Source: 66-474 sp039923855 (GTDB lineage Bacteria; Pseudomonadota; Gammaproteobacteria; Xanthomonadales; Rhodanobacteraceae). From it: a DNA stretch of 41,821 nt. The stretch is taken from NCBI GenBank assembly GCA_039923855.1, contig JBDTBW010000047.1, forward strand, positions 1 through 41,821. Reading direction: 5' to 3'. The position numbers and the translations under genes were made by a program. This document shows, in pieces, positions 31,660-39,911 of the stretch. The notes under the pieces are model-generated. The model searched no databases, was not told the origin of the DNA, and worked only from the letters and a program-made list of their open reading frames with translations. Within the stretch, counting starts at the first letter, position 1; each line of letters starts with the position of its first letter.

Positions 31660-33555
31660 TCAAAGCGGCGCGCAACGCGCGTCCAGCCAGGCGCGGTCGG
31701 CTGCGTCTTCGAGCAACGACATCAAACGCTCGCGAACCCGCGCGTGATAATCGTTGAGCCACGCGAGTTCGTCGCTGCCGAGCAATGCGCGCTCGAGCAG
31801 ACGCGTATCGATCGGGCACAGCGTCAATGTTTCAAACGCGAGGAATTCGCCGAATTCGGTTTGTTCAGCGATCGCGGTCACGGCAAGATTCTCGATGCGC
31901 ACGCCGTGTCGTCCGGGTCTGTAGATGCCCGGTTCGATCGAGGTGATCATGCCGACATCCAGCGGCTCCAGATTTGCGTGCGAACGCGGCGGCCGGATCG
32001 CCTGCGGCCCTTCGTGGACGTTGAGGAAATAACCGACGCCGTGCCCAGTACCGTGGCCGTAATCGACGCCCGCCGCCCAGATCGGCGCGCGCGCCAGTGC
32101 GTCGAGTTGTTGTCCCGACGCGCCGCGCGGAAACTTCGCGCGCGACAGTGAGATAACGCCTTTCAACACCAGCGTCACATCGCGGCGTTGCTCGGCCTTG
32201 GTTTCGCCCAGCGCCCACACGCGGGTGATGTCGGTGGTGCCGCCAAGATATTGACCGCCGGAGTCGATCAGCAGCATCCCGCGCGGTTGCAATGACGCGT
32301 GCGATTCGGGCGTGGCGCGGTAATGCGGCAACGCGGCGTTGGCTTCGTACCCTGCAATGGTTGAAAAACTTTCACTGACGAAGCCCGGTTGTTGCGAACG
32401 CAACTCGCGCAATTTCGTATCGACATCGAGTTCGGTGACGCGCTCGCCGCGCGCGAGCGTCTGCTCCAGCCAGCGCGCGCCGCGTACCAGCGCTACACCA
32501 TCGTGCCGCATCGCTTCGCGGACATGCGCGAGTTCGGCCGAACCCTTGCGCGCCTTCATCGCAGTGATAGGTCCGCTGACTTCGATCAAACGCACCGATC
32601 CGGGAATGGCCGCCGCGATCGATGCTGCAATCTGTTGCGGGTCGAGCAACAGCTTTGTGTCATGGGGTAGGGCGCTCAACGCGCCGCCGATGCCTTCATA
32701 GGATGCGATATCAAAACCGTCCGATTGCAGTCGCGCGATCAAACCCCCTCCCCCCCCTGCGGGGTAGGGTTGGGGAAGGGGCGAATCTGGCGAGGCATTT
32801 TGACCCCCTCCCAGTCTCCCCCCGTTCGGAGGAGGAGGAGTTGGTTCTTGCAATTTGCCTTTGTCGACGAACAACGTAGCGTTTTGCGCATCGATCAGCA
32901 GATGCGCCAGGAAGACCGGGTTGTAATCGACGTCCGCGCCGCGAAGATTGGTGAGCCACGCGATTTCGTCCAGCGCCGAAACCAGATGATGCGTGGCGCC
33001 GGTTTCCTTCATCACCGCCCGTACCGCAGCCAGTTTTTCCACGCGCGTCCGGGTCGCAAATTCGATCGGATGTTCAAAGATCGGCGCGCCGGGCAATGCG
33101 GGGCGATCGGCCCAGATCGCCGCGGGCAGATCATCGCGCACGAGTTCGGCGCCGCATTCCTCAAATGATTTGCACAACGCCCGTTCCTGCGACAGCGACA
33201 GCATGTCGTCGGCGCAGGCCACGCGATTGCCAGATTGCAACCGCTCGCGCAACCACGCGACATGCTCCGGCGTATGCGGCACGCTCAAGCGCAGCAAGGC
33301 GATGCCGCTGCCGTCGAGCTGGCGTTCCGCTTGCTCGAAATAACGCGAGTCGGTCCACAGCCCGGCAAAATCCGCGCCGACGACCAAGGTGCCGGCGGAG
33401 CCGGTGAACCCCGACAGCCATTCGCGCGCGCGCCAGCGCGTCGGCAGATATTCCGACAAATGCGGGTCTGCGGTCGGCACGATGCACGCGGCAATGCGGC
33501 GCTCGCGCATCGCGGCGCGCAGTGCGGCAATCCGGTCGGGGATGGCTGTTTTCAT
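31660..33555 (-). CDS. pepP: Xaa-Pro aminopeptidase (M24B) with 35-residue repeat insertion
   Basis: 631 residues; the three-domain, eukaryote-like aminopeptidase P form, normally about 595 to 600. Removes an N-terminal residue preceding proline. Dinuclear metal ligands in the C-terminal pita-bread domain: LIDSGGQYLGGTTDITR (two Asp), GTGHGVG (His), SIEPGIY (Glu) and RIENLAV (Glu). Residues 237-271 are Pro/Gly-rich (PTPPPPNGGRLGGGQ...) and come from a palindromic repeat at 32743-32847, inserted in frame in the second creatinase-like domain between DKGKLQ and LIARLQSDGF. The catalytic domain is untouched. Confidence 0.88.
   Translation of the reverse strand: MKTAIPDRIAALRAAMRERRIAACIVPTADPHLSEYLPTRWRAREWLSGFTGSAGTLVVGADFAGLWTDSRYFEQAERQLDGSGIALLRLSVPHTPEHVAWLRERLQSGNRVACADDMLSLSQERALCKSFEECGAELVRDDLPAAIWADRPALPGAPIFEHPIEFATRTRVEKLAAVRAVMKETGATHHLVSALDEIAWLTNLRGADVDYNPVFLAHLLIDAQNATLFVDKGKLQEPTPPPPNGGRLGGGQNASPDSPLPQPYPAGGGGGLIARLQSDGFDIASYEGIGGALSALPHDTKLLLDPQQIAASIAAAIPGSVRLIEVSGPITAMKARKGSAELAHVREAMRHDGVALVRGARWLEQTLARGERVTELDVDTKLRELRSQQPGFVSESFSTIAGYEANAALPHYRATPESHASLQPRGMLLIDSGGQYLGGTTDITRVWALGETKAEQRRDVTLVLKGVISLSRAKFPRGASGQQLDALARAPIWAAGVDYGHGTGHGVGYFLNVHEGPQAIRPPRSHANLEPLDVGMITSIEPGIYRPGRHGVRIENLAVTAIAEQTEFGEFLAFETLTLCPIDTRLLERALLGSDELAWLNDYHARVRERLMSLLEDAADRAWLDARCAPL
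32743..32847. repeat. 105-bp palindromic element inside pepP
   Basis: Two facing GC-rich units: CCCCCTCCCCCCCCTGCGGGG then GTAGGGTTGGGG at the left, and GACCCCCTCCCAGTCTCCCC then CCGTTCGGAGGAGGAGG at the right. Layout resembles the kmo element but shorter. Exactly 35 codons, no stop in the pepP frame. Confidence 0.75.
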
Positions 33556-33633
33556 TCTGCGATCCTAGCGCAGACGCCGCACTTCCACCCGTCGCCGCAT
33601 GTAGAATGCCGCTTTCCGGCAATCCGGTGTTCC

Positions 33634-35301
33634 ATGACTCCCCTGATCTTCGTCACCGGCGGCGTGGTTTCTTCGCTCGGCAAGGGCATCGCATCCGCCT
33701 CGCTGGCGTCCATCCTCGAAGCGCGTGGCCTTTCCGTCACGTTGATGAAGCTGGATCCCTACATCAACGTGGATCCGGGCACCATGAGCCCGTTCCAGCA
33801 CGGCGAGGTGTATGTCACCGACGACGGCGCGGAAACCGATCTCGATCTTGGCCACTACGAGCGCTTCGTGCGCACGCGATTGAGCGGCAAGAACTCGATC
33901 ACCACCGGCAAGATTTACGAGGCGGTGATCCGCAAGGAACGCCGCGGCGATTATCTCGGCGCCACCGTGCAGGTGATCCCGCATATCACCGACCAGATCA
34001 AGCACACCATCGAGGAGGCCACGCGCGGTTTCGACGCAGCGCTGGTCGAAATCGGCGGCACCGTCGGCGACATCGAATCGCAGCCGTTCCTGGAAGCCGC
34101 GCGCCAATTGCGGATCGAGCGCGGCGCCGACAAGGTGCTGTTCATGCACCTGACGTTGGTGCCGTATATCAAGGCCGCCGGCGAGATCAAGACCAAACCG
34201 ACGCAGCATTCGGTCAAGGAGTTGCGCGCGCTCGGCATCCAGCCGGACATTCTGCTGTGCCGTTGCGAGGAACCGCTGCCCGAGGCCGAGCGCCGCAAGA
34301 TAGCGCTGTTCACCAACGTGCCGGAGAACGCGGTGATCAGCGCGCTGGACATGGACGTGATCTACAAGTTGCCTTTGTGGCTGCATTCGCAAGGCTTGGA
34401 CGACATCGTGGTCTCCGCGCTGCATCTGGATGCGAAACCGACCGATCTTTCGCAATGGAAACGCACGGTGGAAGCGGCGGAGCATCCAAAGGACGACGTG
34501 CGCATCGCGATCGTCGGCAAATACGTCGAGCACAAGGATGCCTACAAATCGCTGGGCGAGGCGTTGCGTCACGGCGGTATCCAGAACAACGCGCGCGTGC
34601 AATTGGACTGGTTCGATTCCGAGGAGATCGAGGCGCGCGGTGCGCAAGCGGTGTTGGGCGACGCCGAAGCGATCCTGGTGCCCGGCGGGTTCGGCAAGCG
34701 CGGCTTCGAGGGCAAGGTCGAGGCGGCGAAATTCGCGCGCGAACGTGGCGTGCCTTACTTCGGCATCTGCTATGGCATGCACGCGGCGGTGGTCGAGTTC
34801 GCGCGTGATATCGCCGGGTTACCCGGAGCGTGTTCGACCGAAAACGATCACAACTGCGCGGAACCGGTGATCGCGCTGATCACCGAATGGATGCGCGGCA
34901 GCGGCGAGATCGAACACCGCGACGAGGATTCGGATCTTGGCGGCACCATGCGGCTCGGCGCGCAGGAATGCAAACTCGTGGCCGGTTCTATCGCACGCGA
35001 ACTGTACGGGGTAGAAGTGATCCGCGAGCGTCATCGCCATCGCTACGAATTCAACAACCACTACCGCGAGCGTTTCGCGCAAATGGGCTTGGTGATCGCG
35101 GGCGTCTCGATGGACGATCTGGTCGAGATCGTCGAGCTGCCGCGGCAACAACATCCGTGGTTCCTCGCCTGCCAGTTCCACCCGGAGTTCACCTCCACCC
35201 CACGCGATGGCCATCCGTTGTTCAGCGGTTTCGTGCGCGCCGCGCGCGAGTTCAAGACGGTGCGCGAGGCGCCGCGTTTGGCGCAAGAGGCGGTGGCATG
35301 A
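33634..35301 (+). CDS. pyrG: CTP synthase
   Basis: 555 residues. Makes CTP from UTP, ATP and glutamine. Synthetase domain: FVTGGVVSSLGKGIASASLA (P-loop), MKLDPYINVDPGTMSPFQHGEV and EIGGTVGDIES. Glutaminase domain: VPGGFGKRGFEGK, nucleophile Cys379 in YFGICYGMHAAV, and His/Glu in CQFHPEFTS. The usual GICLGMQ is GICYGMH here, so Gln383 is His. Start ATG at 33634, with family similarity from residue 1. Divergent from pepP across 78 bp; TAGAAT at 33602-33607 may be its -10. Followed by a repeat element and kdsA. Confidence 0.96.
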   Translation: MTPLIFVTGGVVSSLGKGIASASLASILEARGLSVTLMKLDPYINVDPGTMSPFQHGEVYVTDDGAETDLDLGHYERFVRTRLSGKNSITTGKIYEAVIRKERRGDYLGATVQVIPHITDQIKHTIEEATRGFDAALVEIGGTVGDIESQPFLEAARQLRIERGADKVLFMHLTLVPYIKAAGEIKTKPTQHSVKELRALGIQPDILLCRCEEPLPEAERRKIALFTNVPENAVISALDMDVIYKLPLWLHSQGLDDIVVSALHLDAKPTDLSQWKRTVEAAEHPKDDVRIAIVGKYVEHKDAYKSLGEALRHGGIQNNARVQLDWFDSEEIEARGAQAVLGDAEAILVPGGFGKRGFEGKVEAAKFARERGVPYFGICYGMHAAVVEFARDIAGLPGACSTENDHNCAEPVIALITEWMRGSGEIEHRDEDSDLGGTMRLGAQECKLVAGSIARELYGVEVIRERHRHRYEFNNHYRERFAQMGLVIAGVSMDDLVEIVELPRQQHPWFLACQFHPEFTSTPRDGHPLFSGFVRAAREFKTVREAPRLAQEAVA

Positions 35302-35315
35302 AACGGGATGCTTTT

Positions 35316-35467
35316 CCCCTCTCCCTATGGGAGAGGGTGTCCGAAGGGCGGGTGAAGGTACGTGTGAAACGAAGTACCCATGATGCGGTGAACGGATTGC
35401 CTCGCGGGCAAATGCTTGCTCGCGCAACCGAACCCTCACCCCTGCCCCTCTCCCGAGGGGAGAGGGG
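35316..35467. repeat. REPIN-like inverted repeat pair between pyrG and kdsA
   Basis: 152 bp; left unit CCCCTCTCCC-TA-TGGGAGAGGGTG, right unit CCCTCACCCCTGCCCCTCTC followed by CCGAGGGGAGAGGGG, with unlike sequence between. Same arrangement as 4438-4598. Its right end GAGGGG (35462-35467) lies 6 nt before the kdsA ATG and acts as the Shine-Dalgarno sequence. Confidence 0.85.
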
Positions 35468-35473
35468 TTCTAC

Positions 35474-36307
35474 ATGAATCTCTGTGGCTTCAATGTCGGC
35501 CTCGATCGTCCGTTCTTCCTGATCGCAGGCCCGTGCGTGATCGAATCGGAACAATTGCAGCTTGACACAGCGGGCACGCTCAAAGAAATCACCGGCAAGC
35601 TCGGCATCCCCTTCATTTTCAAATCCAGTTTCGACAAGGCCAACCGCACGTCCGTTTCGAGTTTCCGTGGCCCCGGCATGGAAGAAGGCTTGCGGGTTCT
35701 TGCCGAAGTCAAAAAGCAGATCGGCGTACCCGTGCTGACCGACGTGCACGAATACACGCCGCTGGATGAAGTCGTGGCTGTCGTTGATGTGCTGCAGACG
35801 CCGGCGATGCTGTGCCGCCAGACCGATTTCATCACCAACGTGTGCAAGGCCGGCAAGCCGGTCAACATCAAGAAGGGCCAGTTCCTCTCGCCGTGGGACA
35901 TGAAGAACGTGGTCGAGAAGGCGCGCGCCACCGGCAACCAGCAGATCATGGTGTGCGAGCGCGGCGCCAGCTTCGGCTACAACAATCTGGTTTCCGACAT
36001 GCGTTCGCTTAGCGTTATGCGCGAGACGAATTGCCCGGTGGTGTTCGATGCCACGCACTCGGTGCAGTTGCCGGGCGGCCAGGGGACGAAGTCCGGCGGG
36101 CAGCGCGAATTCGTGCCGGTGTTGGCGCGCGCGGCGATTGCGGTGGGCATCAGCGGCATCTTTATGGAAACGCATCCCGATCCGGACAAGGCGTTGTCGG
36201 ATGGGCCCAATGCGTGGCCCCTGGAAAAGATGCAAGCGTTGTTGGAAACACTGGTTGCATTGGACATCGCAACCAAAAACGCGGGTTTTCTTGAAACATC
36301 TATTTGA
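35474..36307 (+). CDS. kdsA: 3-deoxy-8-phosphooctulonate (KDO-8-P) synthase
   Basis: 277 residues. Condenses PEP with arabinose 5-phosphate for LPS inner-core KDO. Family motifs: FFLIAGPCVIESE, FKSSFDKANRTS, RGPGMEEGLRVL, DVHEYTP, PVNIKKGQFLSPWDMKNVV and FDATHSVQLPGGQGTKSGGQREF. Start at ATG 35474; the ribosome-binding site GAGGGG comes from the end of the preceding repeat. Next is eno, 20 bp downstream, forming the conserved kdsA-eno-ftsB order. Confidence 0.97.
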   Translation: MNLCGFNVGLDRPFFLIAGPCVIESEQLQLDTAGTLKEITGKLGIPFIFKSSFDKANRTSVSSFRGPGMEEGLRVLAEVKKQIGVPVLTDVHEYTPLDEVVAVVDVLQTPAMLCRQTDFITNVCKAGKPVNIKKGQFLSPWDMKNVVEKARATGNQQIMVCERGASFGYNNLVSDMRSLSVMRETNCPVVFDATHSVQLPGGQGTKSGGQREFVPVLARAAIAVGISGIFMETHPDPDKALSDGPNAWPLEKMQALLETLVALDIATKNAGFLETSI

Positions 36308-36327
36308 ATCTTCGAACACGCGCAAAC

Positions 36328-37626
36328 ATGACAACAGCGATTACCCACATCCACGCCCGTGAAATCCTCGATTCGCGCGGCAATCCCACGTTGGAAGCCA
36401 AGGTCACGCTGGCCGACGGAGCGTTCGGCCGCGCCGCGGTGCCGAGCGGCGCGTCCACCGGCACGCTCGAGGCGGTCGAGCTGCGCGATGGTGACACCGC
36501 GCGTTATGGCGGCAAGGGCGTCAAGAATGCAGTCGCAAATGTCAACGGCGAAATCGCGAAAGCGCTAGCGGATTTTGATGCCGCAGATCAAAAAGGTGTC
36601 GATGAAAAACTGATCGCGTTGGACGGCACACCCAACAAATCACGGCTCGGCGCCAACGCGATCCTCGGCGTATCGCTGGCCGCCGCACGCGCGGTCGCGG
36701 CCTCGCGCAAGCAGCCGCTGTGGAAGATGCTTGCGGGCGGTCGCGCGCCTGTATTGCCAGTGCCGCAGATGAACATCGTCAACGGCGGCGCGCATGCCGA
36801 CAACAACGTCGATATTCAGGAGTTCATGATCCTGCCGGTGGGCTTCGATCGTTTCTCGGAAGCGCTGCGCGCGGGCGCGGAAATCTTCCACGCGCTGAAA
36901 TCGGTATTGAAAGCGAAAGGCTTGAACACCGCGGTCGGCGACGAAGGCGGCTTCGCGCCGGATCTGCGCTCCAACGCGGAAGCGATCGAAATCATCATCG
37001 AAGCTGTCGGCAAGGCCGGCTACCAAGCCGGCGGAAACGTCTGGATCGGTTTGGACGCGGCGGCATCCGAATTTTATGAAGACGGTCAATACAATCTGTC
37101 CGGCGAAGGCAAAAAGTTGTCGTCGCAACAGTTCATCGACGTACTCGCCGACTGGTGCGCGCAATATCCGATCCTCTCTATCGAGGACGGCATTGCCGAA
37201 GGCGATCGCGACGGTTGGAAACAGCTCACCGAAAAACTCGGCATGAGGATCCAACTGGTCGGCGACGACAACTTCGTCACCAACCCGGCGATCTTCCGGC
37301 AAGGCATTGATGAGGGCATCGCCAACGCGATCCTGATCAAGCTCAACCAGATCGGTACCTTGAGCGAAACGCTGGAGGCGATCGCGATGGCCGATGCCGC
37401 GATCTACGCCGCGGTGATTTCGCACCGCTCCGGCGAAACCGAGGACACCACGATCGCCGATCTCGCCGTCGCGACCACCGCGACCCAGATCAAGACGGGT
37501 TCCTTGTGCCGCACCGATCGCGTGGCCAAATACAACCAGTTGTTACGTATCGAGGGACAACTCGGCGATGACGCGTGTTATGCGGGGCGCAACGCTTTTC
37601 CCAATCTTCCCCGATTGCCGGGCTGA
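36328..37626 (+). CDS. eno: Enolase
   Basis: 432 residues. Interconverts 2-phosphoglycerate and PEP. N-terminal ILDSRGNPTLEAKV, PSGASTGTLEAVELRDGD, metal ligands in GLDAAASEFYED, SIEDGIAEGD and VGDDNFVTN, catalytic Lys in ILIKLNQIGTLSET, and signature SHRSGETEDTTIADLAVA. I choose ATG 36328 (MTTAITHIHAREILDSRG); the in-frame ATG eight codons upstream lies too near the kdsA stop. The C-terminus is slightly extended (NAFPNLPRLPG). Confidence 0.97.
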   Translation: MTTAITHIHAREILDSRGNPTLEAKVTLADGAFGRAAVPSGASTGTLEAVELRDGDTARYGGKGVKNAVANVNGEIAKALADFDAADQKGVDEKLIALDGTPNKSRLGANAILGVSLAAARAVAASRKQPLWKMLAGGRAPVLPVPQMNIVNGGAHADNNVDIQEFMILPVGFDRFSEALRAGAEIFHALKSVLKAKGLNTAVGDEGGFAPDLRSNAEAIEIIIEAVGKAGYQAGGNVWIGLDAAASEFYEDGQYNLSGEGKKLSSQQFIDVLADWCAQYPILSIEDGIAEGDRDGWKQLTEKLGMRIQLVGDDNFVTNPAIFRQGIDEGIANAILIKLNQIGTLSETLEAIAMADAAIYAAVISHRSGETEDTTIADLAVATTATQIKTGSLCRTDRVAKYNQLLRIEGQLGDDACYAGRNAFPNLPRLPG

Positions 37627-37650
37627 TCATCACGAGGGGGTCGCGCGTAC

Positions 37651-37980
37651 ATGTTGCGTTGGGTCGCGCTGATCCTGATCGTGCTGCTGATCGCCCTGCA
37701 ATTGAAATTGTGGGTGGGCGAGGGCGGCATGCGCGATCTGCACGCGCTGCGCGCGCGGATTGCTGCGCAGGATGCGGAGAACGCGAAACTACAACAACGC
37801 AATCAGGCGCTGTCGGCCGAGGTGCAGGATCTGAAACATGGCCAGCAGGCGATCGAGGCGCGCGCGCGCTCGGAACTTGGATTGATTAAACCCGGCGAGG
37901 TGTTTTATCAAGTGGTCGGGCCGGCGCCGTCGTCCACGACAACGCAACCGGCGCAGCAGGATTCCACCGATGGCCATTGA
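37651..37980 (+). CDS. ftsB: Cell division protein FtsB
   Basis: 109 residues. Bitopic divisome protein partnering FtsL and FtsQ. Short cytoplasmic start, one membrane helix (WVALILIVLLIALQLKLWVG, residues 4-23), a coiled coil (about 28-65, ALRARIAAQDAENAKLQQRN) and the conserved end ARSELGLIKPGEVFYQVV, followed by a Ser/Thr/Gln-rich tail. Position right after eno is typical of gammaproteobacteria. Overlaps ispD by 11 bp. Confidence 0.93.
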   Translation: MLRWVALILIVLLIALQLKLWVGEGGMRDLHALRARIAAQDAENAKLQQRNQALSAEVQDLKHGQQAIEARARSELGLIKPGEVFYQVVGPAPSSTTTQPAQQDSTDGH

Positions 37981-38671
37981 GTCGCCCTCGTTGTGGTGCG
38001 TGGTGCCGGCGGCCGGCCGCGGCGCGCGTTTCGGCGGCGCGGTCCCCAAACAATATTTGCCGCTGGCGGGGCGTCCGCTGATCATGCACACACTGGAGCG
38101 TCTCGCCGCGCATCCGCGCATCGCCGGCTTGATGGTGGTGCTGGCCGCACAGGACCCGTGGTGGCCGGGCGTTCAAATCATCTCGAGCAAACCGGTGCGC
38201 ACCGCGGTCGGCGGTCCCGAGCGCGTCGATTCGGTGCTGGCGGGTCTGCGCGCGCTGCCCGACGAAGTCGACGACGCGCAATGCGTGCTGGTGCACGATG
38301 CCGCGCGCCCGTGTCTGCGTTACGAGGATCTCGGGCGTTTGATCGGAGTCGGCATCGAGGCGGGCGGCGCGCTGCTGGGCGCACCGTTGCGCGACACCTT
38401 GAAGCGCGCCGACGCCGGTAGCCGCAGCATCGGTACCGAAACGCGCGAAGCGCGCTGGCGCGCGTTCACGCCGCAATTATTCCGTCGCGGCGAACTCACG
38501 ATCGCGCTGGAGCGCGCGCGCAACGAAGGCGTCGCCGTCACCGACGAGGCGATGGCGATGGAGCGCTGCGGACACTACCCTTTGCTGGTCGAGGGTGCCG
38601 AGGACAATATCAAGGTGACCACGCCCGCGGATCTCGCGTTGGCGGAGTTCCTGCTGGAGCGCACGTTATGA
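37970..38671 (+). CDS. ispD: 2-C-methyl-D-erythritol 4-phosphate cytidylyltransferase
   Basis: 233 residues. MEP isoprenoid pathway step 3 (CDP-ME formation). CTP-binding loop VPAAGRGARFGGAVPKQYLP (about 12-31), VGGPERVDSVLAGL, VHDAARPCL, and TDEAMAMERCGHYPLLVEG with the terminal segment NIKVTTPADLALAE. Start ATG at 37970 inside the ftsB 3' end, so translation is coupled. ispF follows after 25 bp. Confidence 0.96.
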   Translation: MAIESPSLWCVVPAAGRGARFGGAVPKQYLPLAGRPLIMHTLERLAAHPRIAGLMVVLAAQDPWWPGVQIISSKPVRTAVGGPERVDSVLAGLRALPDEVDDAQCVLVHDAARPCLRYEDLGRLIGVGIEAGGALLGAPLRDTLKRADAGSRSIGTETREARWRAFTPQLFRRGELTIALERARNEGVAVTDEAMAMERCGHYPLLVEGAEDNIKVTTPADLALAEFLLERTL

Positions 38672-38696
38672 GAGCGCAACTTACGAGAGCGGTCTC

Positions 38697-39173
38697 ATGA
38701 TGCGTATCGGCCACGGTTTCGATGTGCATGCCTTCGGCCCCGGCGATTACGTCATGCTGGGCGGCGTGCGGATCGCGCACGCGCAAGGGCTGATCGCGCA
38801 TTCCGACGGCGACGTGGCGATCCACGCGCTGTGCGATGCGCTGCTCGGCGCACTCGCCTTGGGCGATATCGGCAAGCATTTTCCGGACAGCGATCCGCGC
38901 TGGAAAGGCGCCGACAGCCTGAAGTTGCTCGCACGTTGCATGACGCTGATCCTCGAACGCGGTTACACGCTCGGCAACGCTGACATCACTTTGATTTGCG
39001 AACAGCCCAAGCTTGCGCCGCATATCGATGCGATGCGCGCGACGCTCGCGTCCGTATTGCAATGCGGGGCTGACGCGATTGGCATCAAGGCCACCACCAG
39101 CGAAGGCCTCGGCTTCACCGGGCGCGGCGAGGGCATCGCGGCGTTCGCGGTGGTGTTGCTGGGATCCGGCTAG
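38697..39173 (+). CDS. ispF: 2-C-methyl-D-erythritol 2,4-cyclodiphosphate synthase
   Basis: 158 residues. MEP pathway step 5. N-terminal RIGHGFDVHAF with the zinc ligands Asp and His, GLIAHSDGDVAIHALCDALLGA (third zinc His), FPDSDPRWKGADS, and the C-terminal KATTSEGLGFTGRGEGIAAFAV. Two tandem ATG codons (38697 and 38700); either may be the start. Ends tail to tail with smr, the stop codons overlapping in CTAG. Confidence 0.96.
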   Translation: MMRIGHGFDVHAFGPGDYVMLGGVRIAHAQGLIAHSDGDVAIHALCDALLGALALGDIGKHFPDSDPRWKGADSLKLLARCMTLILERGYTLGNADITLICEQPKLAPHIDAMRATLASVLQCGADAIGIKATTSEGLGFTGRGEGIAAFAVVLLGSG

Positions 39174-39739
39174 CGCGATCGGCGCATACCGCGCATCAGC
39201 ACCACCGTCGCGCCGGTGCCGCCTTGCGCAGGCCGCGCGGACGCGAACGCCAGCACATCGTCGCGACGGCGCAACACGCGATCGACCATGCGTTTCAGCA
39301 CCGGCCCTGCCGCGCCGGAACGCAGGCCCTTGCCGTGCACGATGCGCAGGCAGGCCAGACCGCGTCGGTTGCCGTCGGCGAGAAAATCATCGAGCACCGC
39401 GCGCGCGGTTTTCTCGTCCATCTGGTGCAGATCGATTTCGTCTTGCACGCTGATAGCGCCGCGGCGCAGGCGCTTCAGCAGCAGCGGCGAATGGCCGTCG
39501 CGCAGATAAAGTAATTCATCACCGATTTCAAGCGTGGCCGGATCGATCGGTGAGTTCAGCAGTTCATCGCGCACCGCCGCCTCGTCGCGCTCGAACATCG
39601 CCGGATGTGGTGCGGGCGGCGCTTGGCGCTCGGGCTCAAGCGCTTCGGCCAGTGGCCGGATCGCGCCGATCGCTTCGCGGAAAAGTCGTGCATCGTCCGC
39701 GCTGATTTTTGTCGATTTGTGTTTCGGCTCGCGCTTCAT
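39170..39739 (-). CDS. Smr-domain protein
   Basis: 189 residues. Basic N-terminus, an acidic/Pro-rich middle, and a C-terminal Smr domain: EIDLHQMDEKTARAVLDDFL (DLH motif), RIVHGKGLRSG (HGKG loop) and the end AQGGTGATVVLM. Members of this group (SmrA/YdaL-like) have endonuclease activity on DNA or RNA in vitro. Recent work links Smr domains to cleavage at stalled or collided ribosomes, mainly for SmrB; which group this one falls in is uncertain. Start ATG at 39739 or four codons upstream (39751). Convergent with ispF, divergent from surE. Confidence 0.88.
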   Translation of the reverse strand: MKREPKHKSTKISADDARLFREAIGAIRPLAEALEPERQAPPAPHPAMFERDEAAVRDELLNSPIDPATLEIGDELLYLRDGHSPLLLKRLRRGAISVQDEIDLHQMDEKTARAVLDDFLADGNRRGLACLRIVHGKGLRSGAAGPVLKRMVDRVLRRRDDVLAFASARPAQGGTGATVVLMRGMRRSR

Positions 39740-39767
39740 GCGCCCAAGCATCGCATAAGTAACAATC

Positions 39768-39802
39768 CGTCATTCCGGACGCGGCGCAGCCGCGGAATGA
39801 CG
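39768..39802. repeat. Inverted repeat in the smr-surE gap
   Basis: CGTCATTCCG (39768-39777) and its inverse CGGAATGACG (39793-39802), with an inner GCGGC-GCA-GCCGC hairpin. The CGTCATTCC/GGAATGACG ends match a repeat type common in Xanthomonadales intergenic regions. Lies between divergent genes, so a terminator role is unlikely. Confidence 0.65.
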
Positions 39803-39911
39803 ACTTAAAGAATACGGCGTATTCAGACCTTTCCCAAGAATCCGCTAAACTTCACAGATTGCGGCGCTGCGCGATGCGCCGACCATCTCCATTGTTCCAA
39901 ACGGGAATCCG

